In this document: piece after piece, positions 44,301-57,400 of the stretch
Position numbering within the stretch: the first letter of the stretch is position 1
Layout: each line of letters starts with the position of its first letter
NCBI GenBank assembly: GCA_963377175.1
Contig: CAUJNA010003316.1
Location: forward strand, 57,501 to 121,500
DNA: 64,000 nt
DNA from: Effrenium voratum
Lineage: Eukaryota; Sar; Dinophyceae; Suessiales; Symbiodiniaceae
Reading direction: 5' to 3'
The notes under the pieces: model-generated
Told to the model about the DNA's origin: nothing
Databases searched by the model: none
Seen by the model: the letters and a program-made list of their open reading frames with translations, nothing else
Program-made: the position numbers and the translations under genes

Positions 44301-47300
44301 CTCATCCCGCGACACGCCGTTCTTCTGCGCCTCCGGCGCCATGAGCAGCGTGAGCTGCTCCTGCGTCCGGTCTGGTCCAGCCGGCAGGGTCAGCATGGTG
44401 AACATGGAGTGCGGGTAGATGGTCAGCGAGACGTTGGGGAAGATCTGGAAGTACAGTCCTTACTCCACCAGAAAAGAAAGCTTCGAGAAATCTCGCCCTC
44501 AAAAAAATAAGAAAAAAAATCGAGTGGATCCAAAAGTCGACGCAAAGATCAGAGGGCTCCCAAAACATCCGCGAAAAAGGAACAAAACCCCCCAAAAAAA
44601 AAACTTCAAAGGAGACTCCAGAGCTGGACTCGACGGCCTTCAACCGCGCGAAGTGGTTGAACCTCGAGGTGTCGCCCGGGCCGCCGCAGTCGGTCAGGGG
44701 GTTGGTCACAAAGCCCACCTCCGATGTGGCCCTTTTGGCAATTTTGTTGGGGCGCATTTGGGCCAAGGTCCCAAGCAGCCCCCCATTTTCCTGACCTTTC
44801 TGGGCCCTGGTAGTTTTGGTGGGCTCATTTGGTGTTAAGTATCCCCATTGACATACCTTTGGCGGGCCCTTTGCAATTTGTGTTGGCATTTGTTCCTCTT
44901 TTGTAAGATTTTGGGCTCAACCCCACATTTTCCTGACCTTATCACCTTTCGGGGCCCTTTGTAAATGTTTGGGCTCATTTTGGGGCCCTTTGAGAAAAAA
45001 AGGGCCTCATTGTGGCTGTGGCCCGGAAAACAACAAGGTACCAAAATGGGTTGCCCTGGGAAGTGGAGATATGGCCCGAAACCTGCGGTTTGCCCCTCCT
45101 GTGCTGCACCCATTTGGGCCATCCCAAGTAATTCCTGACCTAAGCCGGAATCTTTGAAAGAGTCGGCACCCTTCCTTCTGAATCTAAAGAAAATGACGTA
45201 AGCCCAAGTATCCCCCTTTGGAAAGCCGGGTACAGTCCTTGAAAGAGGAGGGACCTTCCTTCTGGCGAGCGACATACTGGCCACCCCCTTGATATGGCTG
45301 GTGGTCATCCACGCGAGAGAACTTGGCGAGCTCGGGATGCACCGCGTCCACGTGGTAGAAGTCCACATAGTTCTCGGCGATCAACTTCCAGTTCCCGGCC
45401 TCACGCAACGCCCCGCGGACATCTGGAGTCAAAGCAGGCAAAAAGCAGCCCTTTCTATAACCCAACCTCTGCTAGGCTTACGTGTCCAACTGTCCAATCC
45501 CTTGCGCGCCAGTACAAAGGAAACACGTGGACACATCTTCGTTTTGCCCCCGCCAGAAAGAAGCGGAACAGTTAACTGCATAACTGAGAAAAAAGCCCCA
45601 CAAAAACGCACGCTGCCAAGACTGCATGTGAAGCTGCGATGTCGTACATCTTATGCTTGTACAAGTGCATCTCATCCAAATCATAGCGCGCCAGCTTCTC
45701 CGGCAGATCTCCCAGGGTGTCACGGAGAGGAGGTGGCTTTGGCATCCTTACCGAAAGCCAGGTGTAGTTTTCCTTTGGGGACCCAGCTTACCCTTTCAGC
45801 ACCCAACCAATCAGAAAAAAAACTGAAAAGGCCTTTGACGTGTTGAAGATGCTCCAACAAATCAATTGTGCAAAACTATCCATATTTAACTCTTTTGCTG
45901 TACGCCATGGGAACCCCCGGGAAAAGAGAAAGAAACAAATAAGAAGAAAAATAAGAAGGGAAAAAAAAAGAAGAAAAACGGTTCGATCCCCTGCAACAGG
46001 TCGGTCTTTGGTCAAGCCTCTGGTTCAGGAAGATGAGGCCTGCAAAGGTCTCCAGGCCGGGCACTCTCGCCAAGCCCAAGTCGTCCTTGCGCTCCTTCGG
46101 CATCGCGGCGGGAGGTGTCGACTTCAAGGAACCTTGGCTCAGAAATAGAAAATTCACATTTTTTGGGCCACGACTCAAAAAGCAAAATGGAAACTAGAAA
46201 GGTCAAAAGATGAACCTTGGGCAAGTGAGCTGATGTCAGAAACAAGAAAAACCTCCAAACAGAAGGAACCGATAAATGATCAAGGTCCCTTGAAAAGGAC
46301 AATGGTATCCAGCAACGTCCAGTTTTGGAGAGAGGGTACCGCAAACCGTTGGCTAGTGGCCCGGCTCAACCCCGCCCGTCGGAAGAGAAACATAACACAA
46401 ACCACTCTGGCCATGAAACTGAAAGAGAATTGCCACCGCCAACCCATCAAGCTGACTACTTTAACGGACCCTAAAGTAGAAGTGATTCGTATCTGTTGCC
46501 AGTCGGGGCAACTCTCATGCTCCCCAAAGGGTTCAACCAAAGCAGAAAGGCCGAATGAGAGACTCAAAGGTCAAATCGAAGACACAGACAAAACCAAAGC
46601 GCCAACCAAGGAGCCGTCCAAGCGATAGGCCCACCAGTGGTAGGGGCACACCAGCTGCTTGCATCCTGTCGCCCCGGATGAGACCACCCTGGCACCTCGG
46701 TGCCGGCAGGAGTTGTAGAAGGCGTGGAGCCGGTGGTTCTTGTCGCGGGTCAAGATGATGGAGGTTGTACCCACCTCCACCACTTTCACATCCCCGGGCT
46801 GCGCAAGCTCCTGCACATGCGCAACCGCAAACCAACTCATCCCGAAGATGCGCTCACGCTCCGCCTGCGCATAAGCGGCGTCCGTGTAGAAGAGCGGATG
46901 CATGGACTTGGCGTCTTCAATGCGCCTTCTGGTGGGAAGCGCAAGCTCCTCCCAGCGTTGCGGAAGGTAGGGAAGCTCTGTCACCATGCTGCGGGCGTGG
47001 AGGCTGCCGAACCCTGTCCAGCCATGCCCGGTCCGTCGCACTCGGCAAGCCATGTTCCGTGCGATCTTCATGGTGAAAAGTGTCCTAAAACGACAGCCGC
47101 GGGCGGAGGAGATGCCTCAACAGCTTGAGCCAAAGTCAAGATGGATCACGGCCAAACAGTGGCCCAACACGTCCGAAACTTCAGAAGTCCGCAGAGGGTC
47201 TTCCGATTTTTGAAGTTGGCAACTCGCTGCATCCGAGCCCATGCCGAGGCGGCATGCTTTTCCAAGGTAGCCTTGACTCGGTTGCTTTTTGCTCCCCTGC

Positions 47301-48341
47301 AAGTTTAACTTTTAGTGGTCAAATTCGGAAAACATCCACAAGTTGGCAAAAAGTTGAAGTCCTAACATCCGTTGGCAAAATGTCTTTTCACGGTTCTGGC
47401 GCAACCCTAGAGGTGCACTCGCTTACTCGCTTCCAGGCCTCCACCGATCCCTCGTGCCCCGGCAGGCTCGCCACCACCTTCTGCTCCTTGGAAGAGGACG
47501 GGGTAAGCTGCAAAGCAGCCAGGGGTGCCAACACCCATTGATTTGCGACGCTGCATGGCCCATGGCTACAAGATATAAAGGATTCAGCAAGGCAGTAGAA
47601 GCCAAGCAAAATGGCCAAGAGTTTTGGGCGCTGCCGCAGGATCAATTTAAGACTGCCCCCTCCCTTCCGGCCATAGACTGCACGTTGGATTTCACAGATC
47701 CATGAGGTCCCAATCGACCAAGCTTTGACCTCCATTCCAAAAACGTCCCAACCGGTGCAGCTCCTTGATATCCCAGACCTCCACGACATTGGCCTTCGAG
47801 CAAGAGATGGGACAATTCGGTGATTCACTCACAGGCTCCGAGAAGACAAAAAAGTCAATGATCTCTGAATCCACCAACGGCGCTCTCAACAAAGGCCCAG
47901 GGCCCGCCAACGCAGAAGCCCGCGATGGCCCGACGAGACTGACTTCCCGGCCTGACAAGACGGACGAAACCCCCCCGTGCCTGTGTGCCCGCGGCCAGGA
48001 TCATTCCGTCCGGGTGCCACTTCATGCAAGGGTAGCCTCAGAGCTCGCGCCAGGCATCCTACCCACAAGACCTGCCAGTCCACAACTTAGACCATCGGCA
48101 TCAACACATATGCCAATCTTGCAACAAGAAACAAGCCTGATCTGTCTCGCACTGGTTCTTGCCATGGGACCGGCCTGGATGGACCAAAATCTTGACCCCC
48201 CCCTACCCAAAATCTTGACCTCTGCTTCAGCGAGTTCGATGTGGCACACTGGGTGATACCTTTGCAGGAATTCAGCAAAACATCTCTATATGACACGTGA
48301 CACGAGCTCTCTCAAGAAGCGTGCTGATGATGATGATGGTA

Positions 48342-48430
<89 letters not shown>

Positions 48431-51400
48431 CTGAGAAGGACCCAGTATCTTAGGCAAGTGAATTTCCACTGCAGCTCTGTCAGTGTGCCTTGGTGAAATC
48501 ACATCTGCCTGCATCCTCCGAACCCCAAAAAATCGAAACCTTCAATATCAGCCAACCCACCGCACGAGGGCCACAAATGCGACAGAGCCAGCATCCTGCC
48601 AGGTGGCTGCTCTCGCCGTGAAATTGCTTCACCTGGCAAACGCGGCCACAAGCTTCAGACTGGAGAAACACTCGGTGGACTAGTACCTGGCGAATCATAT
48701 GTCCCAGCTGCTTGTAGACCCCACACGGACACGCCAACCACGACTCCATGCCCGGACCTAAAATCACCCGCTATACTTTGCTTTGGCCTTCGGATGTGCG
48801 ATGCGTGTGCAAGAAGTTTAGGCCCTGTCATGTCGGAAGCCTCGCACGGCATGCTGCTCGCACATGTACTCGTCAGAACATCATCAAACCGCGCAACGCC
48901 ACTAGAGAAACTGAAAAAATTACACGCCGCAAAAAGCGGGCGGGTCTCCTGATCTTTGTTCTGCGAAGCACAAGTCAGTCACTCATCTTTACAAACCTGT
49001 GTAGTTAAACCACAGAAGAACGATTTCAGGTATGATACTCACCTGGCGAGCGGCCTGTTTGAGCTCTTGACAATTTGGGGCCACTATTTTGAAAATTGAA
49101 AGGACGCAAGCTGTGAGGCCTTTTTTGGAATCAGAATAAGCATCCTGTCATCTGGCGCTGTAGTGGTTGCTTCTTGCCGGGCCCTGCATGATCCAGCTTT
49201 CTCTGCACTTGCACTTGGTCCAGATTGTGGAACAACACATTTGATCAAAACGTGATGGGTTCTGGAAACTATGACAAGTCATGCCCAAAATCATGAACTC
49301 GCTCAAAAGTCGCACAGCTGTTGGCAATCAAGAGTACGCATCCTTCCGGGACGTCTAATGATTGTACCAAGCTTGTCCACCACCTAATCCAAAAAGGGAT
49401 CCCTCAACTGGCTCAACCAAAAAGATCCCTCCACCTTCCATGTCAAGCCGATGTCGGGTCCACGCAGCGCCCGGTGGCAAGGTCATGGAAGGCCCAACTC
49501 TTGTCCAGGGCGCAGGTCAGGAAGTAGTCACCTCGTGGGAACCGAGGAGAACGTGCTTACGTATTTGGATCCCCATCTTTGAGGGGATTCGTGGTGCGGA
49601 AAACTTGCCTGAACGCACGCCTTCTCTTAACAAGCTGCCATTTCAAAAAGAAGAATGACAAAATCATGTCTCTAACGCTCTCTTTTCAATCTATCATACT
49701 GGCATGGTGCAAACGGTAACCAGCCAGGGAACTGCAGGCATTGAAGTCGCTGCTATAGGTCGCCTTTTGGAAAAATCGATGGCCCTGGCAAAAATGGAAT
49801 GAAACCCATCTAAACCAGTGCCATCTATTATTATAATAATAATAATAAAAAGACCATGGTCCTTGCAGTGCCTGGGATGCCCAGGAACCCCCCCGCTTCA
49901 GGCGCCTGTGGGGTGGATGGAGACATCAGCGACCTGCGGCGAAAAGGAGGCCAAACCCCGGCAGATTCTCTGGCGGCAAACGAACTGCTTGCCAGTGACA
50001 GTCACCAGGTAAACAAAGACCCACAGGAAGGCAGAATGAATCAAGAGCATCCAATCGTGCAAGAAGACTGCACAGCCGAGTGGCCTTGCCCAGACCGCTC
50101 TGACTAGACAAAGTGGCAATTTGGCGGCAAATGTAGCGGATGCGAGTTCCCGTGCAGACAATAAAGCACTTTGCGTATACTCCAAGAGAATCCTACTCAT
50201 CTTATCTAGGGTGCTCAGACATCCAAGGGCTGATCGACATGGGTGCCATAGAAGTCTGGCTAAGCGGAGACGATTGCATCACTGCAGAAGTCAGAAGTTG
50301 CAGCGCGTCACAGCTACATGCCTCACAACCAAAAAACGCAATGGCGGGCCAGCAAGTTGTGAGGCATGCGGAGGTTTATTTGGGGATTCAATGGTCATCA
50401 TGCCTTACGGGAACAGCCTCACCTGAGTGCTCGTATGGAGTGCATGCGGTTGCTCGCTTGCTGAATGCTCTGCACAATTCCTTAATTTCCGTAAGGTTCG
50501 GGGACTAAATGCTCAACTCCAAAATGAGTGCTTTGGCTTGCTGCGTCCATCTGAAACCAGGGACAAGCGAAAACAAATTTGCATGTACCTAAAAATGACC
50601 CTTCCGCACGCTCCTTGCCTCAGCTTGGTGCTTCCGCACAGTGTGGGTGCAGCTGTACCTGCTTCAGTGCGCGTGAAGCCTTCACAAGCCAACACAAAAG
50701 TGATCTTCACCAGCTTCTCCCCCTTCATGCAGATCTACAGAAAGCGGACTCCTCCTGAAACACTAAAAAATAAAATAAAAAAAATCACGGGCTGGTGCGA
50801 CTGCTACCCCCGGGGCACGCAGAGGTCCAATCTCCGCCGCTGCACTTCCAGACCTGTGATCGAGCGATCGCTGAGAGCTTTCCTCGGTGGATCTGCCCGC
50901 TCCCCCCCCCCCCCCTTTGGGTTTTGGTGGGGAGCAGTGGATCTGGGCGGCCTGTACCGTACCCACTCCACACGTGACTCTAGGGGTGGAGAGGCTTCAT
51001 ATGTCTGTTGGAATCGGTCTTCTCGACCTAAGATTCTTTGACTTGCAGCGGATGGCCTCTTCGGGATCAAATGAAACGCACCCGCAACCGAAGGAGTCAC
51101 GAGCAGCCTCCTGTAAGAATGGTTGGGAATGTCCCTCCTCTAGAAACAGTTGGAAATGGGAAACACCCCACACTAGCCTTTACCCAGGGCATGATTTTGG
51201 CTGAGGCCACTTGGTTCAATGGAAGTGCTCACCCCGGCAAGATCAGCGTCCATCCGTTCAATAGTATTCCTCCCTTCAAGATGGAACCACGGGCCAATGA
51301 GAGAAGGTCGATCCTTCAGGTACCCTCCTACTAGCGCCATGTTAGTGGGAGGGAACCTTCCTGACGCCAAAAGCCACCACTGCCTCTTGCCACACGCCCC

Positions 51401-54400
51401 GCTTCCGCACTCCCCGCTTGCCTTTGCTGTCATGTCCTGCGACGCAGAGACCACCACGTCCTGCACGAGACTCGGAGGGGTGTTGCTTTGGCGGGCGCGG
51501 CGACCTTTTCAGCGGGACCGAGTGGTCAAGTCGGACACGACACCTTCTTTGACCCCGGCCTCAACTCTACACGTCGAGGCACCCACCTGCCCCAAACCTC
51601 AGCACACCTGCGCCAACCCACGAAACCCCCCCAAACTCCTCCAAACCTTTCAAGCCCCCCAAACCCCCCCGAAACACACACCCCCCCGCAACCTCCCCGG
51701 TAACCTCCCCCAACCCCCCCCCCCCCAAACCTCCGCAACCTCCCCGGTAACCTCCCCCAACCCCCCCAACACCCCCCCCCCCCGAAACCCCTCAAAGCCG
51801 CCAACAACTCATCCCCTCCGCCTCGGTGGCATGGAGCTTCACCGCCGTCACCTTCTTGGAATGCCCCGTGCACTTCTGCACCATGGTGCCCTTCTCCGCG
51901 TCCACCAGCACCACCTCCCGGGCTCGAGCCGAGCGAGCGGAGCGGAAAAGAGTCCATGCCGGAGTCTGGCGAACCTGCGATCTGCTCCGAAGCTCTTGCG
52001 GGGCACACAACATCTTGAGCCTTTTGGGCTCCCGCTATTCTCACTTACCGCCATTTCGGGGGTCATTTCGAGTCCTAGATGGACCCGGGCAATTCCATTT
52101 CAGATGCAACTTTCCAGTGAGTTGCAGCTTGGTACGAAGCCCGGAGCACAAATGTAACCCGCGCCTGTGCGTCAACACCCCCCGTGGCCACACGCTTGCC
52201 ATCCGTCTTGTGCACGTCAACGCAAAGGATACCCGGCCTGAATCCAGCCAACAAAAATCAAGGCAACTCAGTGCTTTGTGGTTGACATGCACCAAGATGC
52301 CCATATATTCAAACTCGCAACATCCTCCATCCAGACCTGGAAATAGTTGTTGACACTTGAAACGCTCCCAGAGTCTTGGTCGAAGCCGCACAGCACCATG
52401 CACTGCTTTTGCGCCTTTGGAAAGTTTCGATATTTGGACAACTAGATACGCGAGGTCATCTGCTGAGTGTCAAGATTATCTGGTCGAGATCACTAAAAGG
52501 TCAATTATTTATTTATTTTTCAAAAAACAGTATAAACACTGTAATCATGATGGTCCTTGCGTTGCGTAGCCAACAACAAACTGTGCCTAGGACTATCCCC
52601 CAACAGCATCAGCCCAAATCTATGCCCAAGAATTCGAACCCCAGAACTGGCTAAGTCCCCCAGAACTGTTGCTGTTGGGTCAAGCCTCAAAACGTGAAGT
52701 CAGCATAACCTTAGGCCCACAATTGAAGCCCGCTTGCTCAAGTACATGGCGCCTGCAAATTCGGTGTCGTTGTGTTCTTTCCGTTCAACCGCCAACCACA
52801 CAACGGCCCAGAGAAAAGACGCCCCGATCGCCCGATCAACTCTCCGAGGCGGTGGCTCCGTGGACTTGTGGATGGGATGAGACCCAGCCTGGGCTGCCCG
52901 TTCCGGCAAAATGTGATTTCCCGCTCCGAACGAAAGGGTACAGCCTTCAAACGCGAGGCGCGCGTTTCTACCGCGATTTGCTGGCCCGGCCGGGCTGGCT
53001 GTTCGTTGAAGCTCAGGCTCTGAATGCGGCTCGGAGATGGGTATTTTTGCAAGAGCCCTGGGGGCGAGCAGCTCTCAACGCATTGCCTTGTCAAACAAAA
53101 AATTATCCTCACGTGTCCACATGGGGTGCGGCACAGGCCCCCCCCCTTTAGGATGCTGGCGCAGGAGAACTTCTTGATATCCACGAGAGGCGTCAGCTCG
53201 GGGAAGTGCTTCTGCTTCCTGGTCTTCGACCTGGGCAACGGGGCAGATCAGCTCATTGCTTTGAGGAACCGGTGCCGGGAACGTCTGCAAGATGTTCATG
53301 AAGTCTGGCAAACAAAAACGCCAAGCATCATGTCTTTGGCTAAGTTGTAGCTATTCCTGGAATCCTGGGTGCTCCCTTCTTTGGTCAGAGTTGGACTGCC
53401 CGCATAAGTTTCTGGCTGCCCTTGAGTCGGAGCGAGCTTTTGGCGTTGCGCAGGAGAAAACATGCACGCGCCCCCGTGACTTTTGCTTCAGAGCCTCAAG
53501 TCCACGAAAACCGACTAGTCTTTCTGAAGGAAAGCATCTTACTCCGGACGATCTCTCATGTACCTGCTATGCTACAGAGGCCAGTGTCTTGGAGTTTGGA
53601 GTGGGTCCCATCTCCAAACAAGCATCGTGGCGTGGCATTCATTGATTTCAGCAGACTAAGGCGAGAGCAAAGAGACGCTTGACGTTGAGTACTTGCAAAC
53701 AAAACAACATGGATATGGGTCAAAATTAAACCACCAGGGAACCGCAGGTTTTGGTCCATGTTTCCATTTACCACGGTTCCATTTTGGGTACATATGTTTG
53801 ACCCACAGCCACATTGAGAAACAGATCACCATTGAGGTTTGATGCATGGTTGGAGGTCTGTCCATGGGGTCTCACCACTTGGGGTGCATCCCATCTTCCA
53901 CTTGCGAAGGTGTTCCAGACATCGGGAAAACATATTCGGTCTCTCTAAGGCTGGCACAAGCTGTCTGCGAGCGCCTGCATGTTCTGCAGCATCTGTGGAG
54001 TGACCCCCATCTCTGCTTCCTGGCTGTGAGGCGATCACTCCCATCAGCTCCAGATTTACACTTGGGTGAAAGTAGATGGCACAATCATGGCTTAGGCATT
54101 CGCTTTGCTAATAGAGGGAAGTGTTGTAGATCTGCAAAGAATGAACTTACTGCTGGTTGAAGGGGAAGATGCGGTAAAACCCCACTTAAGGCAAGCCTTG
54201 CCATGTGCCTTGACAACATGAACGCCTGGGCTGAAAGCGAGGTTTAGTTTCCCTCAAAGAGGGCACTGAGATGGATGATGGCTTTAATAAGGCGTACCCT
54301 GCTACAGCTAAGTGAGGAACAATTCCATCTTATGCTTATATGTTGGCACTTTTCAAAAAACCTTTTGTTCCTGTCCATCGGCGAAATAAGGAGGAACCCT

Positions 54401-57400
54401 CCTCAGCTGCCTCTTCTCAAGTTGGTTTTTCAATCCTCCAAAGCCCACCACATATCTGGGATCACTATTCCGCAGAAATCTGAAAATATCAGAAAACATA
54501 AACCGTGGTACACGTCTGCCTGCCGACCGCGGACAAAGCGAAAATCCGGAAATGTCCAGTAAGGGAACAATGCTCAGGACAAATCCAGTAAGCTAGTGTT
54601 CCCTTAGCTTTGTCCTGAGCTCGAACTTCCCAACGCAGACTCCCTGCGCCTGGCGCACTGCGCCGCCGGGCAAGGGCGAGGAGTTCGCCAGCTGGTCCTG
54701 GAAGGGACTTCACAAACTTAAAGTCTCCTTCCAACATCAGTAATCTGGGTGAATTGTAATTGTAATATTTCACCAGCCTGAAATAAGGTGGTTGGGGGGC
54801 TATTCCCCACAGAAACCACCATTTGGGGTGAGGTCGTGTGAGGTCGTTATTATTCTCGCAGAGTGCAAAGGATCTATGGATGGTTCCTACAGCAATTTCA
54901 CTGCACAGGTGATAGGCAGCTCTGGAAGACCCGCGAGTGACGGAGAATGGATGTTCCATGTCCAGTTAGGATTGGGCTCGAGAAAGACTCTGCGAGAGGC
55001 CCAACCAAGCCCCTACCGAGGTCTCACAGGCACCTGAGTCACTTGCTCAAAACCCGGTATTAAAATGGAACTCCCAGAACCATGGGCTGTGGCTCAAAAA
55101 ACCAAAAGGTACCAAAATGGGTTGCCCTTGGAAGTGGAAACAAGGACCAGAACCTGCGGTTTGCCCCCTCCCGTGTCATTTTGAGCCACACCCATGTAAA
55201 CAATTAAGAAGGCGGATATCCGCAACGATTTCTGGCTAGGACTGCCCCTTACTAATGGGATCATCTAACCGAATCGGTTTTGAGCAGGTGGCTCAGTAAC
55301 TGTTGCCGTTCAGTGACAAGCACCGAGCACAAAGAACCTCACATTCGATGATGAGTGCATGCGACATTTGCTGCTCACGCTCCTTTGGCAATCTTGAGGT
55401 AAGGATCCAAAGGATTGACGACCGAACTTGACATCTCTCTTCATAACCATAGAAGCCATGCATCAGGCTTCCAAAAAGCTTGTTTCTGTCGTTCTTGCTG
55501 CATGCCCGGCCACGCCTGCAGCTGCTGATTCTGCGCTTTCACCATGTCGCGCTCGCGAATGAGTCGAGCAATGACCTGAAACACAAGCCGCCGCCAAATT
55601 TCGGAAACCTTCCGACCGGCACCCACGCACGCACGAAGGCATGTCCGCGCGCGCAGACACACACACACACATATATATATATATACATACATATATACAC
55701 ATACACATACACCTACACCTACACATACACATACACAGACACAGACACAAACACAAACACAGACACAGACACATACACACATACACATACACATATACAT
55801 ATACAGACACAGACACAGACACAGACACAGACACTGCAGCACAGACACAGACACACACACACACACACACTTGATGGAAGACATCGAAACTGCGAAGGCG
55901 CACCCCAAGCAACTGAAAAAGGAACTCAAAGGGAACTCAAAGGAGTTTCGGCACAGCCAACGCTTGATCGTCTTTTCTTTCGCTAGCCCTCCTCATCAGG
56001 GAAGGTACTGAACGTCAAGTCGTTTGCTGTGGTGGCGCGCCTCCCAAAAGCAATCAAAAGCAAGAAGGCGAAGGACCCCTTAGGAACAGGGGGCACACAC
56101 ACACACAACCGACTCAAGGAAAAAGAAAAGAGACCCAGAACAGCCGAGAAACAAAAATTCCGTGAGACAAAATGTTGCCTTTTTCCTCTTTTGCCCCCAT
56201 CGCCGTGGGCTTCAAGCTGATCAGTTAGATTCGCTTGAAGAGGGCCCGTAGAAACACGATCCGCATCAGCCGTGAGTGAAGGTACCGGGCGTGTGGGCGT
56301 AGGGGTAGCTGTAGCTGTAGCGGTGGACACGGCGGCGGCCTGGAGTGTGGAGAGGCCAGGTCGCGTAGGGGCCTGACCCATGGCATCAAAAGTCGCCTGC
56401 GTCGCAACCAAGGACATAGCTGTAGAGCGGCGGGTACTGGAAGGAGAAGCAGCACAGCTTGACGGCACCAAACACACATCCTCTGAAGGCTCATCCGAAT
56501 CCATGATCGGCACGAGGGAAAGCTTCTGGTTGCCAGGCACTGCCGCACGGGTTCCACATGACGAGGGTTGTTGCGACGGCCACCGGGTCCTGGACGTCCT
56601 GCCAGCCATTGCATTCCCAGTCCCGGAAGTAGGTTGCGAGGGTAGTAGCGGAGCGGCATGCGAGTCCGTGTCGAACTTGCCCCACTCCCTGTAGATCCAC
56701 CACGGCAAGGTCAGAAGGTCTCAGACCGGTCCGACTGAGATGCCAGGATCCAACGCTTCTTCTTGAAGATCTTCACCTGCTTGTTTTACGTGGAGAAGTT
56801 GATCCTGTTCATTGCCGAAGATGAAGCCGCCAACCATGATGATAGCAAGGGAGGGCACTGGCTTGCTAAGTGCTGGTAGCAATAAGGCTGAGCGGTGACT
56901 GCACCGCTGCGGGGCCGAGCCACAGTTGCTTGTTGGTGCTGCACTGACAGACAAGAGGGAGGGCCACTGAACACCATCAGGGCCGAGTTCCTTTTTCAGT
57001 TGCTTGGGGTGCGCCTTCGCAGTTTCGCAAGGACCGTTTCCAACTGACTGTTCCCAAGATGCTTCACCAGACTTGCATCATGCGCCCTTGCCCTCTCCCG
57101 TCAGGCACATCCGGCTCATGCGATGAAGCACCCTGCGAACTCAAAGGAGTTTCGGCACAGCCCACGCTTGATCGTCTTTTCCTTCGCTAGCCCTCCTCAT
57201 CAGGGACGCCAGCAGCTAGCGAAGGTACTGAACGTCAAGTCGTTTGCTGCAGTGGCGTCCGACTCCCGAAAGCAATCAAAGCAAGAAGGCGAAGGACGCC
57301 ATAAGGAACAGGGGGCACACACACACACGCACACGCGTGCATTCATGTCCAGTGCCTGAGCTTTGCCTTGCTTGAGCCGTCGGGCAACGGCCTTCCCATG

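Larger units (their letters stand above)
36330..47438 (-). other. 11.1 kb PRP19 intron containing a whole gene
   Basis: GC-AG intron between GSVE and ALSF. It contains the Rieske oxygenase gene on the same strand (47071-37446) with about 370 bp upstream of its ATG and 1.1 kb downstream of its stop. Nothing else was recognised at 36330-37445. Confidence 0.85.

Noticed and set aside
47117..47302. Short minus frame between PRP19 exon 19 and the Rieske start
   Set aside because: No WD40 pattern and it runs into the leader relic; the true PRP19 continuation was found at 36329.
48272..48514. Poly-Asp and poly-Ile frames
   Set aside because: Produced by the (GAT)n microsatellite.
48687..48757. Alternative PRP19 exon encoding GMESWLACPCGVYKQLGHM
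   Set aside because: In a possible phase, but the exons at 49531-49464 and 48632-48596 align far better with the family.
55983..56708. 241-codon minus frame within the 43-bp inverted-repeat element
   Set aside because: Ser/Thr/Ala/Pro-rich with no transposase motif; kept only as a note on the element, not called a gene.
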